Positions 54,442 to 64,000 of a stretch of DNA of 64,000 nucleotides are shown piece by piece (the stretch's first letter is position 1; every line of letters begins with the position of its first letter). Position numbers and translations under genes: made by a program. Origin of the DNA: Desarmillaria ectypa (lineage: Eukaryota > Basidiomycota > Agaricomycetes > Agaricales > Physalacriaceae); NCBI GenBank assembly GCA_030407005.1, contig JAUDYN010000013.1, positions 124,001-188,000 of the forward strand, written 5' to 3'. Below the pieces are notes generated by a model, which searched no databases, was not told where the DNA came from, and saw only the letters and a program-made list of their open reading frames with translations.

Positions 54442-57023
54442 GATAAAGTCGAATGATACTATCCTGTTGTTCTTCAAGTCTTTTTAAGTGAAAGTGTAGT
54501 TCCCAAACGGTGTTATTTTTTTGTGGACCGTGTGATTTTCTTACTAGTTTCAAGTAGCAGTGAATGTATTGATCGTTCCTTGAACTCTTTAAGATAGGGA
54601 CCAATACCCTGGTTTCACAAGCGGCGTTATTCTATATTGAATTTATGATACTGTGGCATGTCCCGTCAATGGCGCTGTTTCGAAACATAATCATAACAGA
54701 GGGTCGAGCGACATGGAAGGACAACAGAGCGAATATAAAGGCTTTTTATGGTCACAACAAGACCACATTGAAGGCGTATAGAAGGGTGCCTGAGCTTCAA
54801 TTTCCAATGTTAGCTACGCACTGACAACTACCACTGTTTCATCGGATAGATATTACTGCCTATGATTAATTGGTAGGAATAGACGAAGGCAGAAATATGT
54901 GTGCTCAAGTCATAATGCGGTCAGTGCTCGTTAAGAAGCCCTGAAAGCATGAAGCACTGAGAGCGATGTGGGAACTTTGTGGTAACGGTTTTTTTGCGGA
55001 AGAGAAAGTGCGAGCTGCAATGCTTAATATGTATGTCTTTGCGATACAAAGTCAATGATCGTGCAACCGCTTGCAGATTGGTTTTACTCACCATCACAAC
55101 CCATGTGCATTACTCCGACTCCGCAGGAGGCGGTCGGAAACTCCGCTAGCAAAGCATCAGATAATCTGTGCAGTTCTCACGGGATTAAGGTGGTGGCGGT
55201 GGATGTTTAATCTAGTTTTGGAGGATGCAGCGCTGCGACCGTAAAATCACATTTGGCGTTATTGAGCCTAGGCATGCCCGAGGTAAACATATGCGGACTG
55301 CATCAGCAATTATGCCCCTAGCTGCCTGACTTCTTTTGTCTCCTCCAAAATCTCAATGAAGTCGCCATTGAAGACGACATAACCAAGAATGAGCTTTCGA
55401 AGGGAACAGCGTGAATGCAATATCTAAAGTACCAGTGACTTGAGCAAGGACGTGCTGGCGTTTTTTCTGACACAGTACCAAGTTTTTCATGATAGTAAAT
55501 CCAAGAACACGAATATTTGAACGGATAAGATGGAGGAAGACGAGTTTCCCGTGTCCGACGGTAAAGCGAAGGAGAAGTCCAATTGGTCCGCATCGATGTG
55601 TGCACCGGGATACATGTATGCGATAGGGTCAACCGGCTTGCAGGTCATACCGATGAGTTGCAGTGAGACGTGAAGAATGTCAAGGTGCCGCCTAGGGAAA
55701 TTGTGCAATGTCGTATACTCTACGGGCTGTGCCCAAGGCAATTTGAAATCCATGGAACATGCACGCGCGTAGTTTCTTTCCCATATAATACTGATGGCTC
55801 TCAAGGCAATCAGCAAGGTTTTGAATTCGGGGGGAACAACGTCAAGATAGCTAGGATTGGATTCAAGTTGAAGACGATGCTGCGCCATCAGGGAGCGATG
55901 CCAATAAGGGTTTTGAATATTAGATACGCTTTTGATTGACATTCCAAAGTGTATGCTGTGGTATATGAAGGAGATGTCAAGAAGATGCACTCCTGACTAA
56001 CGAAGCGTAAAGTCAAAAATTAGATGGTCTCACGCTAAAAGGCTCTCGGGGATTCTGATGCAAAACGAAGAGTAGGAAACACCAAGGAAGGGACATTTTC
56101 GTAGAGACTGCACGCCGATATTGGCATGCATGACTGAGTCGGAAGTCGTGTGGTAGAACAAGAAAGTTTGGTCCGATCAAGCTGACATCCGGGGTAGACG
56201 TCGGAGAATAAGAAGACCTGGGTAAACCCAGAGCTTAGGCGCTTATCCATGTTCGGATTTTATCCGAAAGTCCCAGAAGGGGCAATCCGGCACGATGCCG
56301 AGAGTCGCTGAGTAAGCACGAGAGGAGGAGAAAGCTGTAGAATAATCAGTTCATATCATCTGGATTTACCAGCCTGGAGTCTACCCTGCGTAACACCCAG
56401 GATTCTAACAATCCAAGACGAGAAGCAGAAGCAAAAGCACCAGTACAGTTGTTGGCCAAATCCAGAACAACGGCCCAATGAACCAGTACGAGGCCCCGTA
56501 ATATTTCCCTCCTCCCTTCCGAGATGATCAACATCTTCATGTATGACTGTTCCTGTTAGATAACACGCGCACTGCAGATCAAATATCAGACACGTTTTCC
56601 CAGCGAGTTAGAACAGTGCATGTTCATGTTTGCTTTCTCAGTGAATAGGACGCTCTATGGGTGCAGAGGAGTCATTGGAGGTATTATAATAGCGACAGCA
56701 ATTTTACCTAGCAATCAGATGTTTTGAATGGTAATATCTCTCCAAACGTGTCATCAACCAAACGAATCATCAAGATACATGTACAAAATATGGTTGGATG
56801 GAAAACTGTCGAGAAGCTTCAGTCCTGAAATACTAGGTGCGATGAAAGAAGTCCGAGGTGAAAGGCACGGCTGGCACATCCATCCCTCCCTGCGTTGTTA
56901 CCCCTCTCCGTCAATCAGAGTCCATACCCCCACCGTAGCCAATAAACAAAACAGACACATAAAATAGTGCTCGAAATTAATTATATGCTCTTAAAAAACA
57001 GAAGGAAAAACGGTAGTGTAGTG
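54442..57023. other. No identified gene; one unidentified ORF
   Basis: Includes the halogenase promoter. On the minus strand 55487-55990 is a 167-codon frame (IQNPYWHRSLMAQHRLQLES, DVVPPEFKTLLIALRAISII) that reads like protein but matches nothing I know; intron signals around it are unclear, so it may be a fragment of a dead gene. The rest has only short frames. Confidence 0.4.
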
Positions 57024-59134
57024 TTATTCATTAATGGTGCCACTACTGACGGATTCACAACTCTCCCTGTCACAGTCATCGCGCTTGCGCTCCACCACTT
57101 CGACGCCTTGAAATGCGATGATCGCCAGCAAGGCGGCTAGCAAAGAATCAGATCATTGTCAAGGTTCAGGGGAAATAAGAGCACATACCTAACACTGCAA
57201 ACACGAAAGTTGTCCACTGCGCAGCCTTGTAACTATCTAAACTCGCTGAAGTTCCTTGCGCGTTGGTCTGATGTTGAGATACTTGATCGAAAATCACAGT
57301 AGATACTGTAACGCCCAAGGACGTGCCCAACTGGTGCTCTCTTGTCAGACAGTATGCGTGACCATGGCTGTACCTACTCACCTGGGTCATAGTTTGCACT
57401 ATAGCCCCTACCATACTCTGCTCGTGTGACCTCGCTACTTTCGTAACATATATCATCGAACAGGCATACGCAAATCCACCTCCTGCAGGAGCCAGAACGG
57501 AAGCCGGGAATCCAAAAGCCCAATAAACAGCCCTGGGATCGATCACCGCGAAGAGGAGACTCGCAACGGCAGTTAAGACGTTTCCAGAACCCATGAGGAG
57601 CACAAAAGGAACCCGACTTATGAGTACCGTAAGGATGACATTGTATAACACACCAGTGATATATGCAGGAAGGAGACGAACGACTGTGACAAGAGGTGCG
57701 AGTCCAATGTAGCTCTGGTAATACAACTTTTGGGAAGGTCAGAGAAGGGTATATAGAAACCATATATAAAGGACATACCTGAGCCCAATACAGCCACGAG
57801 TATAGAGCACACCACGTCAAGAGCGTGATGATGAATGTAGCCGCGACTCGCCCACCCGCTCGCGTCCATAATGATGATCGCATCAATGGTGGTGAACACC
57901 ATTGCGACGATTTCGTATTATGCTTGTCCTCCAGGTAGCGTTGCCAGAAAAAGAACGCCACTATGAGCCCTATGCCGACGAGGAGGAGGGCAATGATATC
58001 TGTTCGCAGGCTCAGCATTGAGCTCATGTAAAGGAGGAACGGCGTACAAGGAGTTTTCCACTGCTCTGGTGCTATTTCACCCTGAGATAAGACGAATACA
58101 ACGAGCAAGAGACCAGCGCTGACGAGAACCAAGCCAATCCAGTCAATTCGACGATCCGTCTCGGTGGAGGGGGGATCGTCGTCGATGGCATACAAACCAA
58201 GGACAAAGGTCGCGGCAGAGAGGCCCTAGATGCAGAATTATAAGATGGTCATCTAGGAAAAGGATGGAGCTTGCTGTAATGAGATAAAACGGAGATCTCC
58301 AGGATTGTCTGCCACACAGGTGAGATTTTAGCAGATCGAAGAGAAAATAGGCATGTACTTGGTTAGTTGGGTCAAGGCACCACCGATGACGGTACCGAGA
58401 GCAGTGCCAATGGGCTGGCCTGCACTGAATGCAGTGAAAGCTTTCCGTCGCGCCTGGGGAGATTTAAATGTATCTGAGAGAATTCCCACCTGGAGGACCG
58501 GTCAGTGGAATGCACCATGACGATACTCATGGACCTCACTGCAGCAGGCATCATAGCGGCACGTCCTAATCCTTGCAGGCCTCTTAGGATATCCATAGTG
58601 ATATCGTCTACAATGCTCATTGGCCGATGGTACGGGAAACGTGAAGATTACGGAGCTTACTGTTAGCAAAGGTGAGTGCCAACGTAAATACAGCCATCCA
58701 TAGAGAACCAAGTACGAATGGCTTCTTGCGACCATAAAGGTCACAGATTCGGCCAAACATTATCAAGAAACACCCCTACATAGCCTATAAGCAAAGCGAT
58801 AACAGAGGGGGGGTGAAAGAGGTTTACTGTGACCAATGGTCCTGCAGACGAAATCCAGTTCAATTTCACATCTGGAATGTCTAGTTCCTTCGCCAGAGTG
58901 GGTAGCACAACCGAGATAGCGCTGGTATTGGTACTCTGTAAAGCGGGCCTTAATGTTCCGATACATGGACAAGAGGAGGCAACGGACACGCACATTAACG
59001 ATTTGCGCCATTGCACACGCTAGTCCAATTAACGTTGACTTGACGACGCTCCGCTGACCGGCCAAGGTTCCACTACTTGACTCGGAGGGAGTAAGGTCGA
59101 CGGTGCTGTTCTGGCTCTGTGGTGTTGTAGACAT
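57024..59134 (-). CDS. MFS transporter, DHA-type (drug:H+ antiporter-like), eleven exons
   Basis: Plasma-membrane proton-driven exporter of small molecules. Exons (minus): 58994-59134, 58828-58935, 58661-58775, 58540-58607, 58359-58489, 58275-58308, 58048-58225, 57779-57999, 57382-57726, 57189-57330, 57024-57136; they sum to 1596 nt, 531 residues, in one frame. Family marks: MFS loop motif GRICDLYGRKKPF after TM2, RGLQGLGRAAMMPAA in TM4, GQPIGTALGTVIGG in TM5, and about 12-14 hydrophobic segments. The hydrophilic N-terminus is Ser/Thr-rich; the C-terminus is charged (VERKRDD). The sixth intron (58274 downward) appears to start with GC (GCAAGC), a GC-AG intron. Same strand as the halogenase, so export of its product is possible, but this is context only. 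Confidence 0.88.
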
Positions 59135-61242
59135 GCTTAAGGAAGGAACAAAGAGTCTGCAACGACTTTATAAGCCTTGGACTGAGCCGTCAGACAACAT
59201 GAGCTGGGTCTTGCGCAGAGAGCACGAGCAACCTTGAATGTTGGTATCACATTGTACAAGTGACGCCACACCCTTGAAGAACTCGGCACCTCCAGAAATC
59301 CGGTCAGAAGCGAGAGACATGAAAAACATGGAGACGTCGCACTCATCCAAGGCGCCTTGGACAGAAACTCTAGGGAGGATAGCTAAACATCAGGATCGAG
59401 GAACTGTATATAGCATGATCGCAGCGAATAGAAGCCGCTGACGGCGACCTTGCTAATCATGGCATGATCGTCCGAGAACCTGATGCCTGTCACATTGGAA
59501 CAGGTGTAGCATTAAAAAAACCGTAGAGCGTAGATAGGGTGCATTATATTGCCCGTGCAAACATTACCCTGCAACCAACATGATGGATAGTGACGAGAGA
59601 AAGTTTTCAAAGCCGTGAACCCTCACGATGCACATATGTTGGCTCGTTGATTTTGGCAAGAGTCTCCGCATATTTAATGAGTATTCCTGCGGAAAATGTC
59701 AGCAGTTGTCCGACAAGCCAAGGCAAAAAAGACTCACCTCGCTGCCAGCATTACGGAGTGCCGCCCTCCTCAACTCCGCTACCCGAGGCGACGATTGATG
59801 TTACTGACCCCGTAGCGCAGAAACACGGTGAGAATGTGCTCGGAGAAAAAGTTGTCGTAGGGTACTGCAACCTGGGTGGGGAAGACATGAGTAGAAGGAG
59901 CCCAGACACTGTTTTCTGCAGCCAAATTTTAGCATGAAAGTAATAAACAATCGATCTTGAAGAAGAGACGACTGTATATGGTTTATGTCTGCACGAGGAC
60001 TTGGTCAAGGAGAGGAACGACAACCTCAGTGGATTTGAGCGTCACTGGGCAGTGGGCAGCTTAGATGGTAAGGCTCCGGCATGAGTGTTCACTTCCTCGG
60101 TCATTGCGGCCATACCAACAAGGAGAAAAGAGAGAGAAGATGGAATGCAGTTCGTCCCTAGCGCAGCAGGAGCTGCCCTCTTCAGCTTCAAAGTTCCGAG
60201 TTTGTAGCCTAGGAAATGAACTACATGGCGTAATTACATGGGGGTACACTGTAAGGAAGCTAACACTGAGACGCGCTACTCGGTGGCGATCGGCCGGCCC
60301 GGACATTACCGGACCTCTTACGTTCACGAACGTGGGTCGGAGGTTTTACGTGCCCCGGCGGCTTACCAAAAATCACCAGTACTTCTCAGTACCTGTACTG
60401 TGCCATCGCGTCAAGGCTTTGCGTCCCTGAAATTTTTCACAAGAATAGAATATGCACGCCTTCATGCATGCATGCCCCTTTCTCCTCAACCAAGGAACAG
60501 GTGAAACTCCTTTCGTGCCATGACAATATTGTCAGAACGGTCCTAACTGAGCATCAGAAAAGCAAATCTATAATGCTATATTGGTCGTTGTCGGCAAGGA
60601 GATCGAGACGTTGAGCTTTTCTTTTGTAAAATTTCAACAGTCGGGAGGTGACGGACCGGCGGGTGATCCGCCTGTCTTTTACCTGAACCACCATTGAGTC
60701 GAAGCACTTGATTTGCTGGTGTTCGTTTCGAGGATTCGTAGCACGCCGGTCAGAAATTGGTCTTGAATATATCTTTTCAACTCAAGGTCACAATCTGTCG
60801 AGCCCCTCTCTTGATGGAAAAAAAATTCTCCTTCGTTGAAAAGGTACTCATCCAAATGCAATATATTATCCTCAATTTTCTAACGCTGCATCCCAAGCTC
60901 TTTCGAGCGGATGCACAAGAATATGTCGCTCTCCAGACCGGTCTAGTGGTACTCACTCCTCCTTTACTGTTCTACGTCCCTCCTCCAGACCCGTCTTCAC
61001 GATGAGAACATAACCAATATCTTGCGCTCCAAAGGCCATTTCTTGATGCAGATATCCCATACATTCAATACTGTATCCAGACTTTCCAGCGGCAGATCCT
61101 GCTTCTCGCAGACCAGTTACAGCCTGCAACCGAGTAGCTAGCTTGTTTCAAGTGTGTCAGAGAAAATATTTGGAGGTGCAGAGCGAACGCACAGCAGCAT
61201 CTTTACAACCAGGTCTATCATGACCCGAATGCATATCCCTTC
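59135..61242. other. No supported gene
   Basis: MFS promoter side and spacer. The frames at 59590-59937 and 60065-60430 lack domains and intron support. At 60757-61005 (+) a frame reads LTLHPKLFRADAQEYVALQT, possibly a remnant, not recognised. Confidence 0.45.
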
Positions 61243-62941
61243 ATGTCTAGCTGGTACAGCCAAGAAATCTTCGATTACGACCAGCAGGTCTGTTCCATAG
61301 ATTGCTACATCCTTCACCTCGAAAATGCGCGAAACGTTCTTTTGTTATCAAATAGAGACACTGCCTCTGCCCTCGAAAGATATAGTTCCGTCCTCGTGCC
61401 TATTCGGCGTATTCCTTGCGATATTCTGCTCGAAATATTCCATCACACTATCGGCAACTCGTCTAATTTTTTCGAGATCCATGAATCTCCCTGGGTCCTC
61501 CCATATGTCTGTGGTGCCTGGAGAGACGTCGCCTGTCATCCGCCTCGTTTTGGTCACTTATCGTGGCAAAGACATTGTTCCCCAAACACTCGTTGGAGAT
61601 CCTAGAGGTGTATTTGCATCGTTCGCGGGAGTGTCCCTCGGACATTTTCTTCGAGTGTAATGATTGATGTCTATTGTGAGGATGAGTGAAATATGCAGTG
61701 GTAAACCTATCTCTCGGTCTACTACCTTAGTGATTGGTGGAATGTGAAGGAAAAAATTATTGATCGCACTGGGCCTAAAATTCGGCCTTATATACTGCAC
61801 AATGTATCTAGAATATTCTACTATTTTACCTATGTTTATATTTGCTAGAAAGTTCCAATAAGTAAGAGTACGAGGGGAGAAACATTTAGCAAGAACAATG
61901 ATGCTCGAATATTCCGGATGTTGCCGGATTGCCGAGACACGGCATGTCACGACCTATGGGTCGGTCACAACAATGTCCAATGTCGGAACAGGTAGTAGAG
62001 ATGCTCGTAGACCATTCACCTTGATGGCGAAGCCTATGGATAAAATCCGGCTCTCAGTTCATGAGCCAGCTGTATCTGGCTATTGCGCGGGTACCAATCC
62101 TCGAAGAACTTGATATTGTGTTTTATTTTTTCAGTATAGAACGATATATGGCGCCGTTTTCTGAGGAGCCAAGACTGAAGAGTGTTACTACTTCATTTGG
62201 ATTGCACTCATCTCGTTTTGACCCGCGTGTAAAGACGTATAAAGACGTTCACAAGGTTGAAAATGATCTCAATCAACTGGCTAAATATCCGTCGTTTGTT
62301 GACTGCACTCCGACCTTCGCTGATAGTCACTAGGAGTGGATGCTACATCCAGCAACCTTCGAATTTCCTAACGCCCCAGTTTATCGCTCGTCTATCCAAA
62401 TTCTCTCTGTCGACGGTGTCGATATGCTCCAATGTCTCCACCTCCCTAGTCTAGAAGTTCTTTACATTTGAAATCGCTGCCTTCTCATAGCTTCACTCCA
62501 GAATCCCCGTCCTCCACTCGAGGAACAGGTTCGGATAATCACCGATTTATTGACTTGCTCCAAATGCAAACTGAAGAGCCTGACCCTCATGGACCTTGCA
62601 CTCGTCGGGAAATATACCTTTATTGCTGAGATTCTAGAGCAATTCTTTGCAACCATCGCATTCCTACAGGTTCAACTGAACGTCTACGCCAGAGAGTCAC
62701 GGAACTCGAGCTTGAATTTGTGGATATCTCCTACCCCCTCTTTCGCGCGCTTAGAAAGAGCCAGCTGCAGCATATCATAATATGCAGCGAGAATGGGCTG
62801 AACAGGTTCGCTCCGCAAGTGCTTTATAAATGGTCGAGTCACAGATGCAGAGTCCACATCCTCTCCGTCCCTTGGATTTTATTGCCAAATGAACCATCGA
62901 TTCAACTTGGAACTTGGAACCCAGGTTTAAGTCATGTGTGA
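61243..62941 (+). pseudogene. F-box protein pseudogene
   Basis: A typical mushroom F-box family start: an N-terminal coiled region, then VPIRRIPCDILLEIFHHTI (F-box, about residues 52-70), WVLPYVCGAWRDVACHPPRF. In the run TTTT at 61535-61538 one base seems to be lost: the next frame reads FWSLIVAKTLFPKHSLEILE, exactly what follows in this family. After 61673 about 220 nt give no sense, then leucine-rich parts resume (LAIARVPILEELDIVF near 62070-62115, KLKSLTLMDLALVGKY near 62570-62610) in changing frames. Intact relatives recruit substrates to SCF ubiquitin ligases. Confidence 0.6.
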
Positions 62942-64000
62942 CGAGATATGATGGGCTGGAGCTGAATGCGAGGATGGGATACCAGGCATGGGATCCGGAT
63001 TGTTATGAACAGGCAGAGGAACATTGGCGAACAGTCTGCTCATGAAATTTCATTCTGAAAGTATTTACGGTATTCGGCGATTTTGATGGGGAGAGCGACA
63101 ACGGGAGGACCCTGAAGACGACCGCCCTCAATTTTCCTTCCCAGGCTCGCTAGTATTCTGAGACTCATAACTTATTTATCATAAATTCATTGCTACTGGC
63201 GAAAAAAGCCGTGACCTACTGTGCTCGGAGGCTCAGCGCGAGGTAGAGTCTCAGTCCACCACTACTAGTTGTCTCAGCCATCGTCCACATGCAATCCAGA
63301 AGACTTGAATATTCTACAACGTGGCCACCGAGAATGCATATGTACCCGAGACAGAAGCGCCCTCTTGTTCAAGTTTAATCGGGCGAACAATGGAGGGGAT
63401 CGATGAGATTATAGCGTGGCCTTGGCTACCGCAATTATATCATTTTGACAGCTGTTTCGGCAGCACCGTATAAAGCCCTGTGGAAAGACTGTGCAACACT
63501 TCAGCTCTTACATCGGCAAAGTGGTATTGTATTAATCGTCCTTCAGGGAAAATGATTAGCTACTGTGTCCCATTCCACTTTCCTTCCGAAGAGGTAAGTG
63601 CTTTCTTCCTGGATGTTTACCTTCTGTGAATGTATACTCAGAAGCCGATACCTCTGACTTTCGATGATGATGACAAATTTATCTTCCCCCAGCAATCAGT
63701 ACCATATCATATCCTGGTATGTGCTCATCTACCAAGAGGCCCAGAATATTGTTCTTGACCTTGAGTGCTAGGCACTCTATTCGACCTCACTTCCCGCCGC
63801 TCTGGCTCTATTAAATTCCCGTTTGCTTGTCGCGGCAGGGATCTCGGCCACAGATGTTTCATCACTCATGGAATTCTTCCTCAAACTCAATCACAGGACC
63901 ATGCAACAAGGTACACGCATTCTGGCCTTCTCTGAAATATCTCCTGCTCACATTTGCCTGAAGACTGAATTGACCCTCGACTAACATTATCCGACTGAAT
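62942..64000. other. Window end, no gene identified
   Basis: Several short frames with possible splice sites around 63590-63930, but I recognise no domain. A gene could begin here and continue outside the window. Confidence 0.4.

Noticed and set aside
1..64000. CRISPR arrays, rRNA genes, bacterial operons
   Set aside because: None seen; the gene structure is eukaryotic, with spliceosomal introns.

Overview
The window looks like a chromosomal stretch of a mushroom-forming basidiomycete (Agaricomycetes). The host genes carry many 45-65 nt GT-AG introns, and I see an inositol oxygenase, a flavin-dependent halogenase, a DHA-type MFS transporter, a cupredoxin-like secreted protein and an F-box relic. 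The 34.5 kb centre is a nest of LTR retrotransposons. The organism assignment is inference from gene style and element families; there is no rRNA or marker gene here.

Layout. 1-17287: sparse host DNA with the first exon of a secreted cupredoxin-like gene (66-231), a complete nine-exon myo-inositol oxygenase gene (8948-10285), a broken paralogue of the cupredoxin gene (11329-11863) and an RNase H relic of a retroelement (15954-16520). 17288-51748: retrotransposon nest. Its two ends are inverted, apparently identical 2295-bp pieces of one dead Copia element (17300-19594 and 49443-51737). Between them lie a solo LTR (20172-20509); a decayed Ty3-type chromovirus on the + strand ('element 3', 20541-36546); a much younger chromovirus ('element 1', 24351-32491, minus strand) inserted in it with a TATCC target duplication; a chromodomain-integrase fragment ('element 5', 36547-37760); about 2 kb of CpG-poor anonymous repeat; the 5' part of another + strand chromovirus ('element 4', 39776-41312); and a nearly full-length decayed chromovirus on the minus strand ('element 2', 41313-49430). 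51749-64000: host DNA with a ten-exon flavin-dependent halogenase (52406-54441, minus), an eleven-exon MFS transporter (57024-59134, minus) and an F-box pseudogene (61243-62941).

Main observations. (1) In elements 1, 2, 3 and 4 the 13 nt at or beside the inner edge of the 5' LTR are a perfect reverse complement of a 13-nt stretch that begins 34-35 nt downstream of the LTR's TATATAA. The sequence is different in three of the lineages, yet the pairing is kept. This is what Tf1-type self-priming predicts, with no tRNA primer. (2) All four elements carry a small open frame before gag with one hydrophobic segment and a shared motif just before it. (3) gag ends at a conserved GTA-AAA-NNN-TAG and pol continues in the -1 frame. 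(4) A conserved hairpin spans the pol stop codon. (5) Old elements have lost almost all CpG, with CGA turned to TGA at conserved arginines; even the young element's two LTRs differ mainly at CpG sites. (6) The inverted Copia arms share their inactivating stop codons, so they look like a duplication or conversion of an already dead copy; the lost target duplication of element 2 at the inner edge of one arm points to a rearrangement.

The halogenase and the MFS transporter are in the same orientation and 2.6 kb apart, which would suit a small halogenated-metabolite locus, but no scaffold-building enzyme is visible in the window.
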